Shown here in pieces: positions 10,801 through 20,882 of a stretch of DNA of 64,000 bases. The notes below the pieces were generated by a model. The model was not told the DNA's origin, made no database searches, and saw nothing but the letters and a program-made list of their open reading frames with translations. Source of the stretch: Podospora bellae-mahoneyi (Eukaryota; Ascomycota; Sordariomycetes; Sordariales; Podosporaceae); the NCBI RefSeq assembly GCF_035222275.1, contig NC_085882.1, forward strand, positions 1,123,501 through 1,187,500, in the 5' to 3' direction. Positions within the stretch are counted from its first letter, which is position 1; the number at the start of each line of letters is the position of its first letter. The position numbers were made by a program, and so were the translations under genes.

Positions 10801-12208
10801 GTACCTCAGGTAATTACGGTACTAACTGATCATAGTGAACTACGAAATTCTGTGTTCGGCAAATCCCAAGAATGAGATAAAGGTCCGGGAAGCGTAAGTC
10901 CCCCTTTCACTCAATCTGCACTTATTTCGCAAATGATTAATTTATTGGTCGCCCTGCTCACAACAGTGCGTTGGCAACATCGGCTGACCTCTCTACTTCA
11001 AGCCGTATGTTCAACCTGATACTGGGAAATCTTTCGTAGATGAAGGTTTGCATTACAATTGTCCCGCTTGGGTTGCTCATCATGAGCGTCAGATTCTATG
11101 GAAGAATTTCCAATATCAACAGCCCGATGTACTGCTATCTCTCGGAACTGGTCTGGGTACCAGTAAGGATGCTGTAACTACTCAGGTCCCCCAGCCAACA
11201 AAAAGGGGGTTTCGCAACTTGGTCAACATCATCCTCGGTATGGTTCAGGGCCAACTGAACAGTGAGAAGACCTGGGACGATCACTAAGCGCATGTCGCCA
11301 TGACCGACAATCCCGAAGACCGGGCACGCTATATCAGACTCAATGTTATGTTTGATATAAGACCGGGTCTAGACAAGGTTAACCAACTGGATCTGTTGGA
11401 AACAACAACTCGTCTAAGTTCCAGAGGGAGCCTTGAACTGAGAGACGCGGCTGATAGGCTGATTGCAAGCTCATTTTGCCTCGAGAGGGAAGGCCCTGTG
11501 ATCAAGGGCCGTGTTTGCAAAGGTATTTGTTGGCTGTCCCATTGTTTCCCATATCACCACGAAAACAAGCTTCATGACTGGAAGCTGAAATCATGACAGC
11601 TTTGCCATTTTTTTCTGGACGTTGTGATTTCCAAGTGAAAACCTACTAATATGTCCACGACAGGTTCCATCCGCTGCAGATTCGACCCCGGGAGCGATGA
11701 TGCCAAATCCCTCGGCACTCTGTTTTTCAGCCGTATCACGCCCGATTTTGAGCCACATTTCTTGGTTCAGACCGATTACCGCCAGCGTAAAGAGTAAACC
11801 AAAAAGATTGCCATCAGACAAGAAATGTGGACCGAGATGTGCAGAAGCTGAAAATTCGAGGTCGAGGTCGAGATTGAAAGAGCCTCCTCCGGCCCTGTTC
11901 GCCTCCCCATTGGCCTTCGCGCGCCTACACCAGGCGAAACTTCTCCAAGTTACTTATCCATTAGCGGATTTCCCAGACGACTATATGACCAAACTGTCAG
12001 AAGATCCATGTCGACTCAACCACATGACAATGACTCACACTCAATGGTCGGGCGAGCAAATACATCATGGAACTTTTTACCTCTGGCCAGACCAGATGAC
12101 ATCCCCATACTGATGACCACCCAAAGCACCCCAAGGGATCTGGAAAGAAGGCCTGCACAGGAGACATATGATGCCTCTACGCTTGATCGGCCTCGAAGTC
12201 GTGCATGA
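7848..12208 (+). pseudogene. Decayed zinc finger/P-loop/RING/patatin phospholipase gene
   Basis: Pieces of one known fungal architecture appear in order on one strand but in changing frames. First comes an N-terminal Cys-rich finger (ESCVACQ, WTCVQCGHYTFC) at 7848-8039. A P-loop GTPase-like domain at about 8300-9560 follows, with FVGKTG split by an intron and QPVLPHLIITLSRTDNA. Next is a RING-like finger (CFCCINNVPEHVLPCGHILC) near 9980-10050. Last is a patatin domain at about 10130-11800, with the SGVRG oxyanion-loop region, FFDLIVGT plus STGGM as the nucleophile elbow, then FVDEGLHYNCPAWVA and LLSLGTGLG. Related intact proteins, often annotated FabD/lysophospholipase-like, run to roughly 1,300-1,500 residues. 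At least half a dozen frame or stop interruptions exist. The Walker A region reads GKTGESKST where family members usually have GKTGAGKST. It is a host-type gene, not a transposon. Recent decay is likely because long stretches still read clearly. Confidence 0.8.
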
Positions 12209-12714
12209 GTGCGTCTGACCGAGGAGTTGGATATAGGTGGTTTTTTTTTTTTTGGCGTTCTCTAAAGTCCAATCGAGTTATCTGCAAGGTTTAAAGACTA
12301 TATTACATAGAATAGTGACTATATCCTGACATATAACGACTACATCTTTCCAATAGAACTTGGGTATCCAACATGTCAGGGGGTGATATTGAAGGAGGCT
12401 GTTAATCAACAGGCTTGGTGTCACGTGATTGCGCGTCAGCCCCTCCGAATTTTCGCGTTTGGCACTTGCGCTTGAGTGACAGCTTCCAAATTGTCGGGAC
12501 TGCGACCCCGGTCGACCTGCGACGTCATTCACACTTAGGTTATTTCCAGCCCCAATTGTGCATTTAGAGTTTCGTGGGGGCTTGCTGCCATCCGAACTCC
12601 TCTTTATTCTCCTTTTCGCCGGACCCCGAGCTTGTGCTTCTCTTCAGCTACGAGACCACTGCACTGGCAGTTCGCCACGTCTGGCGTCTAGCGTCTAGCG
12701 CGTTCGAACTCAAC
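12209..12714. other. Upstream region of the HIRAN-SNF2 gene
   Basis: About 500 bases with a T-run at 12241-12254 and no supported gene. The right half is the likely promoter and leader of the helicase gene. Confidence 0.5.
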
Positions 12715-15691
12715 ATGCCGCCTCGCAAACGTGCCTCCGACGACAGCGGGTGGACGCCCCCCGCCAAAGCCCTGCGTCTCACGTTTTCGCAGCCCTCACC
12801 TCCTTCGCAACCGTCCACTTCTTCACAGGCGTCAACTTCTTCGCAGCCGCCAAGCTATTCGCAGCCCACAGCCGCCGAGCGAGAGGCATTCCAGAATCCT
12901 CCCCTGAGTCCTCCCGAGCAAGCTGAGCTTATCGCCCTCACTCAGGCTGACGATGAGCCGCTCACTCAGACTGACGATGAACAGCTGGAGCTCTACGGTG
13001 GCTTTGGTAGGTACACTCTGCCCCATCAGTATGAAAGGCCTACTAACACGCTTCCGCCAGCCTCAAAAATTGTCGGTGTGAGATACTACAATGGTGTCGT
13101 GACGATTGGCGAGGTCGTTGTTTCCAAACGAGAGCCCTCCAACCAGTACGACGAAAATGCCATTCGCATCGACAATGTGTTTGGCAGGCAAGTCGGTCAC
13201 ATTCCCCGCAATGTCGCGTCCAAGCTTGCTCCATACATGGTACATCTTCCCGGGCCCACGAGCTTGTCGATATCCCCTAACAAACTGTAGGACGCTGGAG
13301 ACATTAACATTGAGGTTGTCGTCAGCGGGCCTAAAGAATATTATGAATGCCCAGTCCAGATCAACATCTACGGGACGAGTCATCCCGCGCGTCGCCTTGC
13401 TTTGGAGGACCGTCTCAAGAAAGACAGGCTGCTCAAGGCCACCCAGTTGAAGACTACCCGGAAGCAGAATGAGCTACAGCGTCAGGCTGCCGAGAATGAG
13501 CTGCGCCGTCAATATGCGGAGAATGAACGGCGTCCATCTATGGGTTTGAAGAGCGACAGGTCTGCCGTGGGATTGCCCGTTCCGGCTCCGGCTCCTGCGT
13601 CGGAAACCACTCTAGAGGACCTCACCAAGGCCAGTCAGTCCGTGAATGTTCGGCCAACTGGTGGAGGTTTTGTCCAGACGCTGGCCTTAAGCGAGGAGCA
13701 GCTCTCACAGATGCCCCTAGCTGAGCAACCCAAGTCCATCAAGGCCAAATTGCTGCCATATCAGCTCCAAGGTCTTGCTTGGCTGACCGCGAAGGAAAAC
13801 CCAGCCTTCCCGCAACCTGGCTCCCCAGATTCGGTACAGCTTTGGAAACGCGATGCCAAGGGTAACTACAACAATCTTGGCACCAACATCACCGTTGCAA
13901 CGCCCCCTTCTCTTCTGTCAGGAGGAATCCTGGCCGATGATATGGGTTTAGGCAAGACTCTGCAATTCATCAGTCTGATCATGACTGGAGGGCCCGGAAT
14001 CACGCTTATTGTGGCGCCTGTGAGCGTAATAAGCAACTGGGAGCAACAGATTCAGCGCCATGTCCACGAGAAGGACGCCCCCAAGGTTCTTCTCCATCAC
14101 GGCACGACCAGGCAGACCACTGCCGAGGCATTAAAGGAGTACGGTGTTGTCATTACAAGCTATGGTACCTTGGCTAGCGAGGCTTCTGGCAAAGGACCGC
14201 TTTCTCAGATTGAGTGGCGCCGGATTGTTCTCGATGAAGGTCACACCATTCGCAACGCCAAGACCAAGGCTGCTTTGGCCGCTTGCCAGCTCAAGGCGCA
14301 GTCACGATGGGTTCTGACGGGAACCCCCATGTATGTTATTTGATGCTGTGCCCATTCTCGAGCTGTTGCTAACTATTTCCAGCATCAACAACATCCAAGA
14401 TCTGCACTCTCTGCTTAGATTCCTCCGCATCACTGGTGGTATCGAGCAACCAGAAGTGTTCAACATGGTGATTGGTAGACCTCTAGCGCTTAAGCAGCGT
14501 CGCGCCGTGTCTCTTCTTCAGCACCTTATGAACGATCTTTGTCTCCGTCGTCTCAAAGACATGAAGTTTGTGGACCTCAAGCTTCCGGCCAAGACCGAGT
14601 ACATCCACCGTATCACCTTCTGGGAGGATGAGAAGAAGAAATATGACGCTTTGCTTTCTGAAGCGCAGGGCGCGCTGAGGGATTTCCAGAGCCGCAAGAA
14701 AGGGCCTGGTGCCGAGAAGAATAGATTCCAGAGTGTGCTTGAGAGACTTTTGCGTCTTCGCCAAACGTGTGTGTTCTCGTCTGTTTGTATTGTGACTTTC
14801 GCACTAACGTGCCACAGCTGCAATCACTGGACACTGTGCAAGGATCGCATCACCGACCTTCTTCAGCTCCTCGAAGACAACGATGTCGTGCCACTCAACG
14901 CCAAGAACCGCGCCCTTTTGCAGCAGGCCCTCCAATTGTTCATAGAAAGCCAAGAGGAGTGTCCTGTTTGCTTCGAGGCCATGAAGAGCCCGGTCATCAC
15001 TCACTGCAAGCATGCTTTCTGTCGGCCTTGCATTTCCAAGGTGATTGAAATCCAGGGCAAGTGCCCTATGTGTCGGGCTAGCCTGTCCGAAGACAACTTG
15101 GTTGAGCCCGCACCTGAAAAGGGCATCGAAGAAATGGAGGTGGACAACCTCGACCGTGAGACCAAGAGTTCCAAAACCGAAGCCTTGCTCAAGATTTTGC
15201 AAGCTACCCTGAAGAAGGAGGGGTCAAAAGTCATCATCTTCAGTCAGTGGACCTCCTTCCTCAATGTCATCCAGCGTCAGCTTGACGAGGCTGGCTACAC
15301 CTACACTCGTATTGACGGCAGCATGAACGCCACCAAACGTGACGTGGCTATCAAGGCTCTTGACGAGGACCCCAACACAAGGATCATGCTGGCTAGTTTG
15401 GCGGTTTGCAGTGTGGGATTGAACTTGGTGTCTGCTGATACTGTCGTTTTGGCAGATAGCTGGTGGGCGCCTGCGATTGAGGATCAGGCAGTGGATCGTG
15501 TGCATCGGTTGGGGCAGACGCGGGAGACGACGGTGTGGAGGTTGGTGATGGAGGGGACGGTGGAGGAGAGGGTGCTGGACATCCAGGCGGAGAAGAGGGA
15601 GTTGGTGGGGAAGGCGTTTCAGGAAAGGGAGAAGAAGGGGGAGAAGAGGAAGGAGACGAGGATGGCGGACGTGATGAAGTTGCTTTCTTGA
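12715..15691 (+). CDS. HIRAN-SNF2-RING helicase/ubiquitin ligase (HLTF/Rad5-like), 922 aa
   Basis: Five exons: 12715-13006, 13061-13239, 13291-14330, 14383-14766 and 14818-15691. Introns are 54, 51, 52 and 51 bases; the first (branch CTAAC at about 13044, acceptor CCGCCAG) and the last are open in frame and would be missed by a simple frame scan. The N-terminus MPPRKRASDD is basic, then a Ser/Gln/Pro-rich tail. HIRAN lies at about 98-195 (KIVGVRYYNG, REPSNQYDENAIRIDN, GRQVGHIPRNVASKLAP). SNF2 ATPase motifs are DDMGLGKT at 374, DEGH at 472 and VLTGTP. A C3HC4 RING sits at about 679-717 (CPVCFEAM, CKHAFCRPC, CPMCR), inserted in the helicase as in HLTF/Rad5. The C-lobe has IIFSQWTSF and DRVHRLGQT. 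The family binds 3' DNA ends, remodels stalled forks and polyubiquitinates PCNA in the nucleus. It could be the HLTF-like paralogue rather than true Rad5. Confidence 0.93.
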
Positions 15692-16456
15692 GGGGTGAGG
15701 GGATTTGGTGTTTGTAATGAGGTGCTAGTATTGCTAGATACCTCTGCGGGGATATATGGTTTGTTAATGGGGATATGTTGGGCACGATATCCTGTGTGTT
15801 TTATGGGTGGTATTTATGGTCGGCGGGTCATTTGCTAGAGGTTAATGCGGGTAGAAGGATACTGGGTGGTGTGTATAGTTGGTTGTAGTCTTTGCCAAGA
15901 TTTAGCTTTCTGTTAGCTGCTAGGCATGTAATTTTTTCTTTCCCGGTACATAACTTATCTCTACCATAGCTTTGTAGCTACTATTCCCTGTTAGCTTGAT
16001 AGAGCATTGTGTGTTGGTACAACTCATCATTCTTCAACTTGCAATGTTGTATGTGTATGAGGTCACACTGTTGGACAAGACTGGCGGGCTGATAAAGACT
16101 GGTCAACTATCGTAGTTCTTTCTTTCATGACACCAGTGTTTACATATCTTGGACACGAAGAAACATCATGCATGTCATAACAGTCATTTCTGTTCCTTAT
16201 TCTTTTCCTAAAATCTATCTGCCAGACCTATCCGAACCTGGTCCTGTCCGTCATAAAACCCGTCCCAAAAGCAAATGTACAACTGAAGATAAGTATGTTT
16301 GAAGAAGTGAAAGCCAACCCGTCCCATCCCATCCCTCCCAATGATCAAAGTAAACACCGACGACAAAAAAGTCCCTAAGAGTGTCTAAGGAGTGTGAGAA
16401 TAGAAGTGAAAGATAAAAGTTGAACACCTGACGACGAGTCCAAAACGTCCACCCGC
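15692..16456. other. Spacer between convergent genes
   Basis: The helicase gene (plus) and the AA9 gene (minus) end towards each other here. Only 3' untranslated sequence is expected, and no further gene was recognised. Confidence 0.5.
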
Positions 16457-16647
16457 CTAGTCCCTCCCCGCCCTCCTCCTATAGTTTTTACTCTTCTTAC
16501 ACCCCTTCTTTCCCCCTCCAGTCGTCACCGGAGCCGCAGCCTCAGTAGTAGTCGCAGGCCTAGTAACAAGCGTAGTAGGAACAGGTGTCACAACCACTGC
16601 TTCTCTCGTCGTGGTAGGAGCAGGGACATTCTCTTCTTCCTCCTCCT

Positions 16648-16692
<45 letters not shown>

Positions 16693-17928
16693 CATTCCCA
16701 CCCTCATACCCCCCATCACCCCCCTCAACGGGCTCCGGCTCAGGGACCACAACCCCCGGCTCCTCCACCCCCGGACTAACCCCCACCCCGGGAATCCTCC
16801 CCGGCACGGGCGCCGAACTCTCACTCTCACTCCCCACCTTCTGCCCCTTATTCCTCGGCCCCTTCCAATCCCCACTCCGGCAACTATCCACAATCTTGTC
16901 ACACTTCTTCTCTTGCCAGACTTTACACCCCCTCGAGCCGCTCGGCGGCGCAGAAGTATAACATTTATCCAACTGCGCCCAGCAGTCATCGCTCGCCTTC
17001 CAGCACTCATTCTCGTTGCTATAATCCGGCACTTCCTTTGCGCACCAGTTCGCGTTCTTGAGAATACAACCCGCTGGGATCACACCGTCGGTTTGCTTAG
17101 CGTTTGTGCTGGGGCCAGGACCAGATGGACGGAAAATAGCAGGCCCGACAACTTTGTAAGGTTTGGTATCAGGGTTGGATTCATAAACATTGTATGTAAC
17201 TCCCGGATCGGAGTACTTGACATAGCCGGGGATGGAGACTGATTTATCCGAGGGAATGGACACCGTTCCCGTGGTGGACCCCGACACAAACAACTGGGCG
17301 CAGTTGACAAAGAATTGGGGTCCTGAGCCGGAGATGTCGTGGATGGCGAGGATTTCTGAGCGGGCGAGGTAGTAACCTGTTGGCAAGCCGGAGGGGAGGG
17401 AGAAGGAGAGGAGGCCCTTGTCCGCGATGAGCTTCTTTGCTGACCATTGCTTGCGAGAGGAGTCATAGCCGTCGGAGTAGATCTTGAACCAGCCGCCGCC
17501 GGCAGGGTTTGTGGTGGCTATGTTGGAGACTTGCTTGAGGTAGATTGCTACTGAGCCAATGTGGGAGGGGTCGATGGGGCCGGCGCCCTTGGTGGGCTCG
17601 TCGGCCCATTCGCGGAAGGCAAAGGTGAGGGTTGAGCCCGCGGGTGCTGGGCAGGTGAAGGCCACGGGGGTGGCGCCTTCGAGGCCTGGGGGGAGGGTTA
17701 GATACTCGGGAAGTAGAAGGACAAAGGGGGAGACATACCGCAGGCCATGTTGGCGTTGTTGATGCCTTCAATGGGAAAGGTGGCGCGGTCGGGGTTCTTG
17801 GACATGCGGATGCAAGTGCCATCACCTTGGTTGACGCCGTTGACGAAGACGGTGGTGAGGACTGTGTGAGCTGTTGCCAGGGAGGCAAAGGTGGTAGCCA
17901 GACTGGCTATGAAGAGGTTGGACCGCAT
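16457..17928 (-). CDS. Secreted AA9 lytic polysaccharide monooxygenase with C-terminal Cys module, 472 aa
   Basis: Exon 1 is 17928-17739 and exon 2 17685-16457; the 53-base intron runs GTATGT to CCCCAG with a CTAAC branch site. Residues 1-20 are a signal peptide ending LATA; cleavage exposes His21 (HTVLTTVFVNG), the first copper ligand. The second ligand is His105 in IDPSHIGSVAIYLKQV. Gln187 of the conserved motif is present, but the motif reads QFFVNCAQ, so the usual axial Tyr is Phe189. The family oxidatively cleaves cellulose or other glucans outside the cell. After the catalytic domain comes a Cys-rich module (WCAKEVPDYSNENECWK to KKCDKIVDSC, about 265-345) like the X-type extensions of some AA9 proteins, then an acidic (Gly-Glu)n stretch from a hexamer repeat, a Thr-rich linker and a basic end (KKGCKKSKNYRRRAGRD). 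There is no cellulose-binding module and no GPI-type hydrophobic tail. Confidence 0.92.
16645..16692. repeat. CCTCAC hexamer microsatellite inside the AA9 gene
   Basis: Eight perfect CCTCAC units keep the reading frame and code for alternating Gly-Glu on the minus strand. Length variation would change the acidic linker in steps of two residues without a frameshift. Confidence 0.9.
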
Positions 17929-20882
17929 CTTGGTGGGTGGCTCTCTGAGGATGTGATATTCTGTAGGCCAGCTGCCGAGGTTTGCAAGTCGAGTCGAAGT
18001 GACTGGCGCTGAAAAGGTCGAGGCGTCAAGAGGATGATCAACAATCCAGGCTATTGTCTCTGTCGAAGAGACTGTGAAAGAATAGGGAGAAACAAGAACC
18101 AAAAAGGAACGGCTGGCTCTTGATGCTCCAAACTGAAGCGAAGCGAAGGAATGACCAAAGATATACTTTTGTCAAAGCACGAGTAGAACTCCCAGAGTCA
18201 AAAAGAATGAATGACAGCCTGGTGTCAAAGAGGGAAAAGAGTCTCAGGACTGACTGAGGGACAAGAGAGGAAGCAAGCACCCGACCTGCTGGGACCAACT
18301 ATGGTCTTATACAACAGGATGCACACGCAGTATGACAAACAAACAGCCGAGGAGAACCAATGCAACAATGATAGGGGGTGCAACCAACGAAGGGATCCCT
18401 ACCACGAGAGCAAGGGACCGGAAAATTTACCTCACGTTCCTGTGCATCCATACTGTGTGCATGCAGGTACCGAGATCCTCCCTGCCACTTACATGTAAAT
18501 CCTCCCGGCGTAGCCATCCAAGAGCACCGGTCCGGAGGTAGGGTCGGGATGTTTTCCCAGGGGTCATCCATCCAACACAGCGTACAGTCAGAAAAAGAAT
18601 CCAGCCGTAAAGGACTCGGTTTGTTTGTCGTGAGCAAACAACCCCTTATGATTGGCGTCCACCTCCTGGACCACCTCGGCACCTCCCAACGCCACTGTTT
18701 GAACCTGAGCCATCCGCCTGCATATCACAAAAGGGGGGCTAACAATCGCGGGGTGGAAGCTGCGGGAGTCTGTTTGCTTGGTTGTGCGACGTCATCCCGT
18801 CATTCCCAATGGATCGACTCTCCTCTTTTTTTTTGCTTACCCCTGGATTTTGGCTGCCGTTGAAACACGCCGCCAAATGCAGGGGTAGCAGAGAGGTTTT
18901 TGTTTTCCTCCGAAGTTGGTACGGGAACATGCAGATCGGTAGATCGTCCGTCCCTCCACTCCGGTGGTCCAGGTCCGTGGATTCCAAGACATTGGTGTTT
19001 CGTAACTTCTCAGCTGGGAGAGAGCGGTGATGCGGCTCTGGTGGTGATGGTTTTGCGCTTCGAGAAGTTACATCGGCGGCAATCTTGGTAGGTTTTAGCG
19101 GCGAGCGGCAATGGGGGGAAGCTCGCCCAATAGTGGGTTAACCGCCGTGGTGGGTTCCCCTCTATTTTTGACGACGACCAGAACCCAGGCTAATAAATAT
19201 CAGATTGCGAATGGTCGTTCAACTGATGATGACAAGAGCGAGATTTCATCTATTTGACGGGCACAGTAGTTGTTAGCTTGTTACTGTCAGAAATGACACA
19301 TACAGCAGCTACTGCTGGTGAATCGGCCTTCAGTCTCCGATGTCCGAGGTGCAGGTGAAGGGACTCGCGGAAAATGCTCCAAAAATGTGACACGACACGG
19401 CACTTATTTCCAGGCAGAATTTTCACACAGGAGGTGATGTGAAAAGTTCCTCGAGAGCTGAGATGAGGAGGTGTGAAACGTAATAGTGCGGACGACGATT
19501 TGGTCGAGGCTGAAAGATTTGGTCTGATGAGCGGCGGCAGTAGCCGCAAGGAATGGGTATATCTACTGTCTCGGCGGTTGATCTTGAAGAAGTGAGGTCT
19601 AATAGAAGCCGCTTTCAATAAAGTTGATGGCTGGAAGGAATAATAGGTACTGACCATTGGAAATGAGCAGGCTGGGTTGCTCCCTCATGCCTGCCCTCGA
19701 AGCAAGCCCTCCTTTGACCTCATTCATTCAGTCTCCGTACATAAACTCGCACATCACTCAACTACCGCAACTCATGCAGCCAGCCTCCGACTCCAAAGCA
19801 GTGTAATCCATCACCATCCCAAACCCCTCATTCCACCATCTCCATCTCTTCCGCGTCCGATCCACGACCTCGATAGCCTCGCTTACACAGCACAAGTGTT
19901 TCCCCGGACGGAGCAACATACCTGCATCTGACACCAATATTGATCTCTCTTCAACTGCCGATCCTTCAGTGATTACAGTAGTCTCCCGTCAAAAGCACCC
20001 ACCCGAACTCATTCACACATGGCTCACTCACTTGCGCACTCACCCATGGCTCACCCACTTACGCACTCTCCATGAACAAGACTTCTAATCCTCACTAAGC
20101 CACCGACATACGGCGGTGCGACCCTTTTCTGTTCCTCTGCCCAATCTTTCCTGCGATGTCTCAAGCCTACCTGCCTACCTTCCTTGATGTTGTCAGATCA
20201 TGCCTAGCAGCCCAACCCGTCCCGAGTCCGACGACAAATCCAGACCTTTTACTTCTCTCATCATACCTACCTACCTACCCTACCAAACTTATAACTCGGA
20301 TACTCGGCACTGCTCTACCATGACGATACCGACAAAACTCCAAGGGTGAACGTTAGTCATTCATCTCGATCACCAACAGGATTGGACAGCGGATCTGAGA
20401 GAGCAGAAGAAGGAAAACAAAACAAAACAAAACAAGTCAATGCATTGAACAAGAAGCAAGCGCCTAACCATCTATATAAAACCCAAATATACCCATGAGA
20501 TATTATTCCTTTCATCCTTGGATTTTCCCGGTGATTCATAACGATAGTCATAATCAGCCCTCTTTTCATATCTACCTCATGTAGCATACCCCTATCAAAG
20601 GTGGAATGCTCAGAGAAGATGCCCAAAACCCAGACTCAAACCCATCAGTTCCCTATACCCAAAGAAATTGCAAAAGAAAAAGGATCGTCAGAAAAGTCGT
20701 TATCGAAGTCTAAAAGGTACCCTCAATGGCGAAGAAAGAGGTGCAATGGCGAAGAAGTAGATGCGGCGGTGAAGCAAGAGGTTGCAGTGGTGAAGCAAGA
20801 GGTTGCAGTGGTGAAGAAAGGGGTGCGACGACATGCTGAGGGGTTGAGTGTCGAGAGCTCTCTTCGGAGAGCCAGGCGCTGA
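17929..20882. other. Long upstream region of the AA9 gene
   Basis: Nearly 3 kb lies between the AA9 start codon and the 3' end of the C2H2 gene, both on the minus strand. No convincing gene was seen: frames such as 18299-18682 (minus, Cys-rich) and 18378-18863 (plus) overlap each other and lack family features. TACCTACC-type tetranucleotide tracts occur at 20265-20285, and a 21-base tandem repeat at 20766-20828. The AA9-proximal part must hold its promoter. Confidence 0.45.
20766..20828. repeat. Three 21-base tandem units
   Basis: Two near-identical copies of a unit starting GYGGTGAAGCAAGAGG (20766-20786, 20787-20807) are followed by a diverged third copy to 20828. The array lies just downstream of the C2H2 gene's stop codon. 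Confidence 0.8.

Noticed and set aside
15393-15785. Pro/Ser-rich minus-strand frame at the end of the helicase gene
   Set aside because: It mirrors the Gly/Glu-rich end of the helicase coding region and has no independent support.
18299-18863. Cys-rich 127-codon minus-strand frame upstream of the AA9 gene, considered as a small secreted protein
   Set aside because: It has no signal peptide at its start and overlaps an equally long plus-strand frame. Chance is the simpler explanation.
20766-20828. Tandem 21-base units considered as a CRISPR array
   Set aside because: The units are contiguous without spacers, only three in number, and the genome is eukaryotic.
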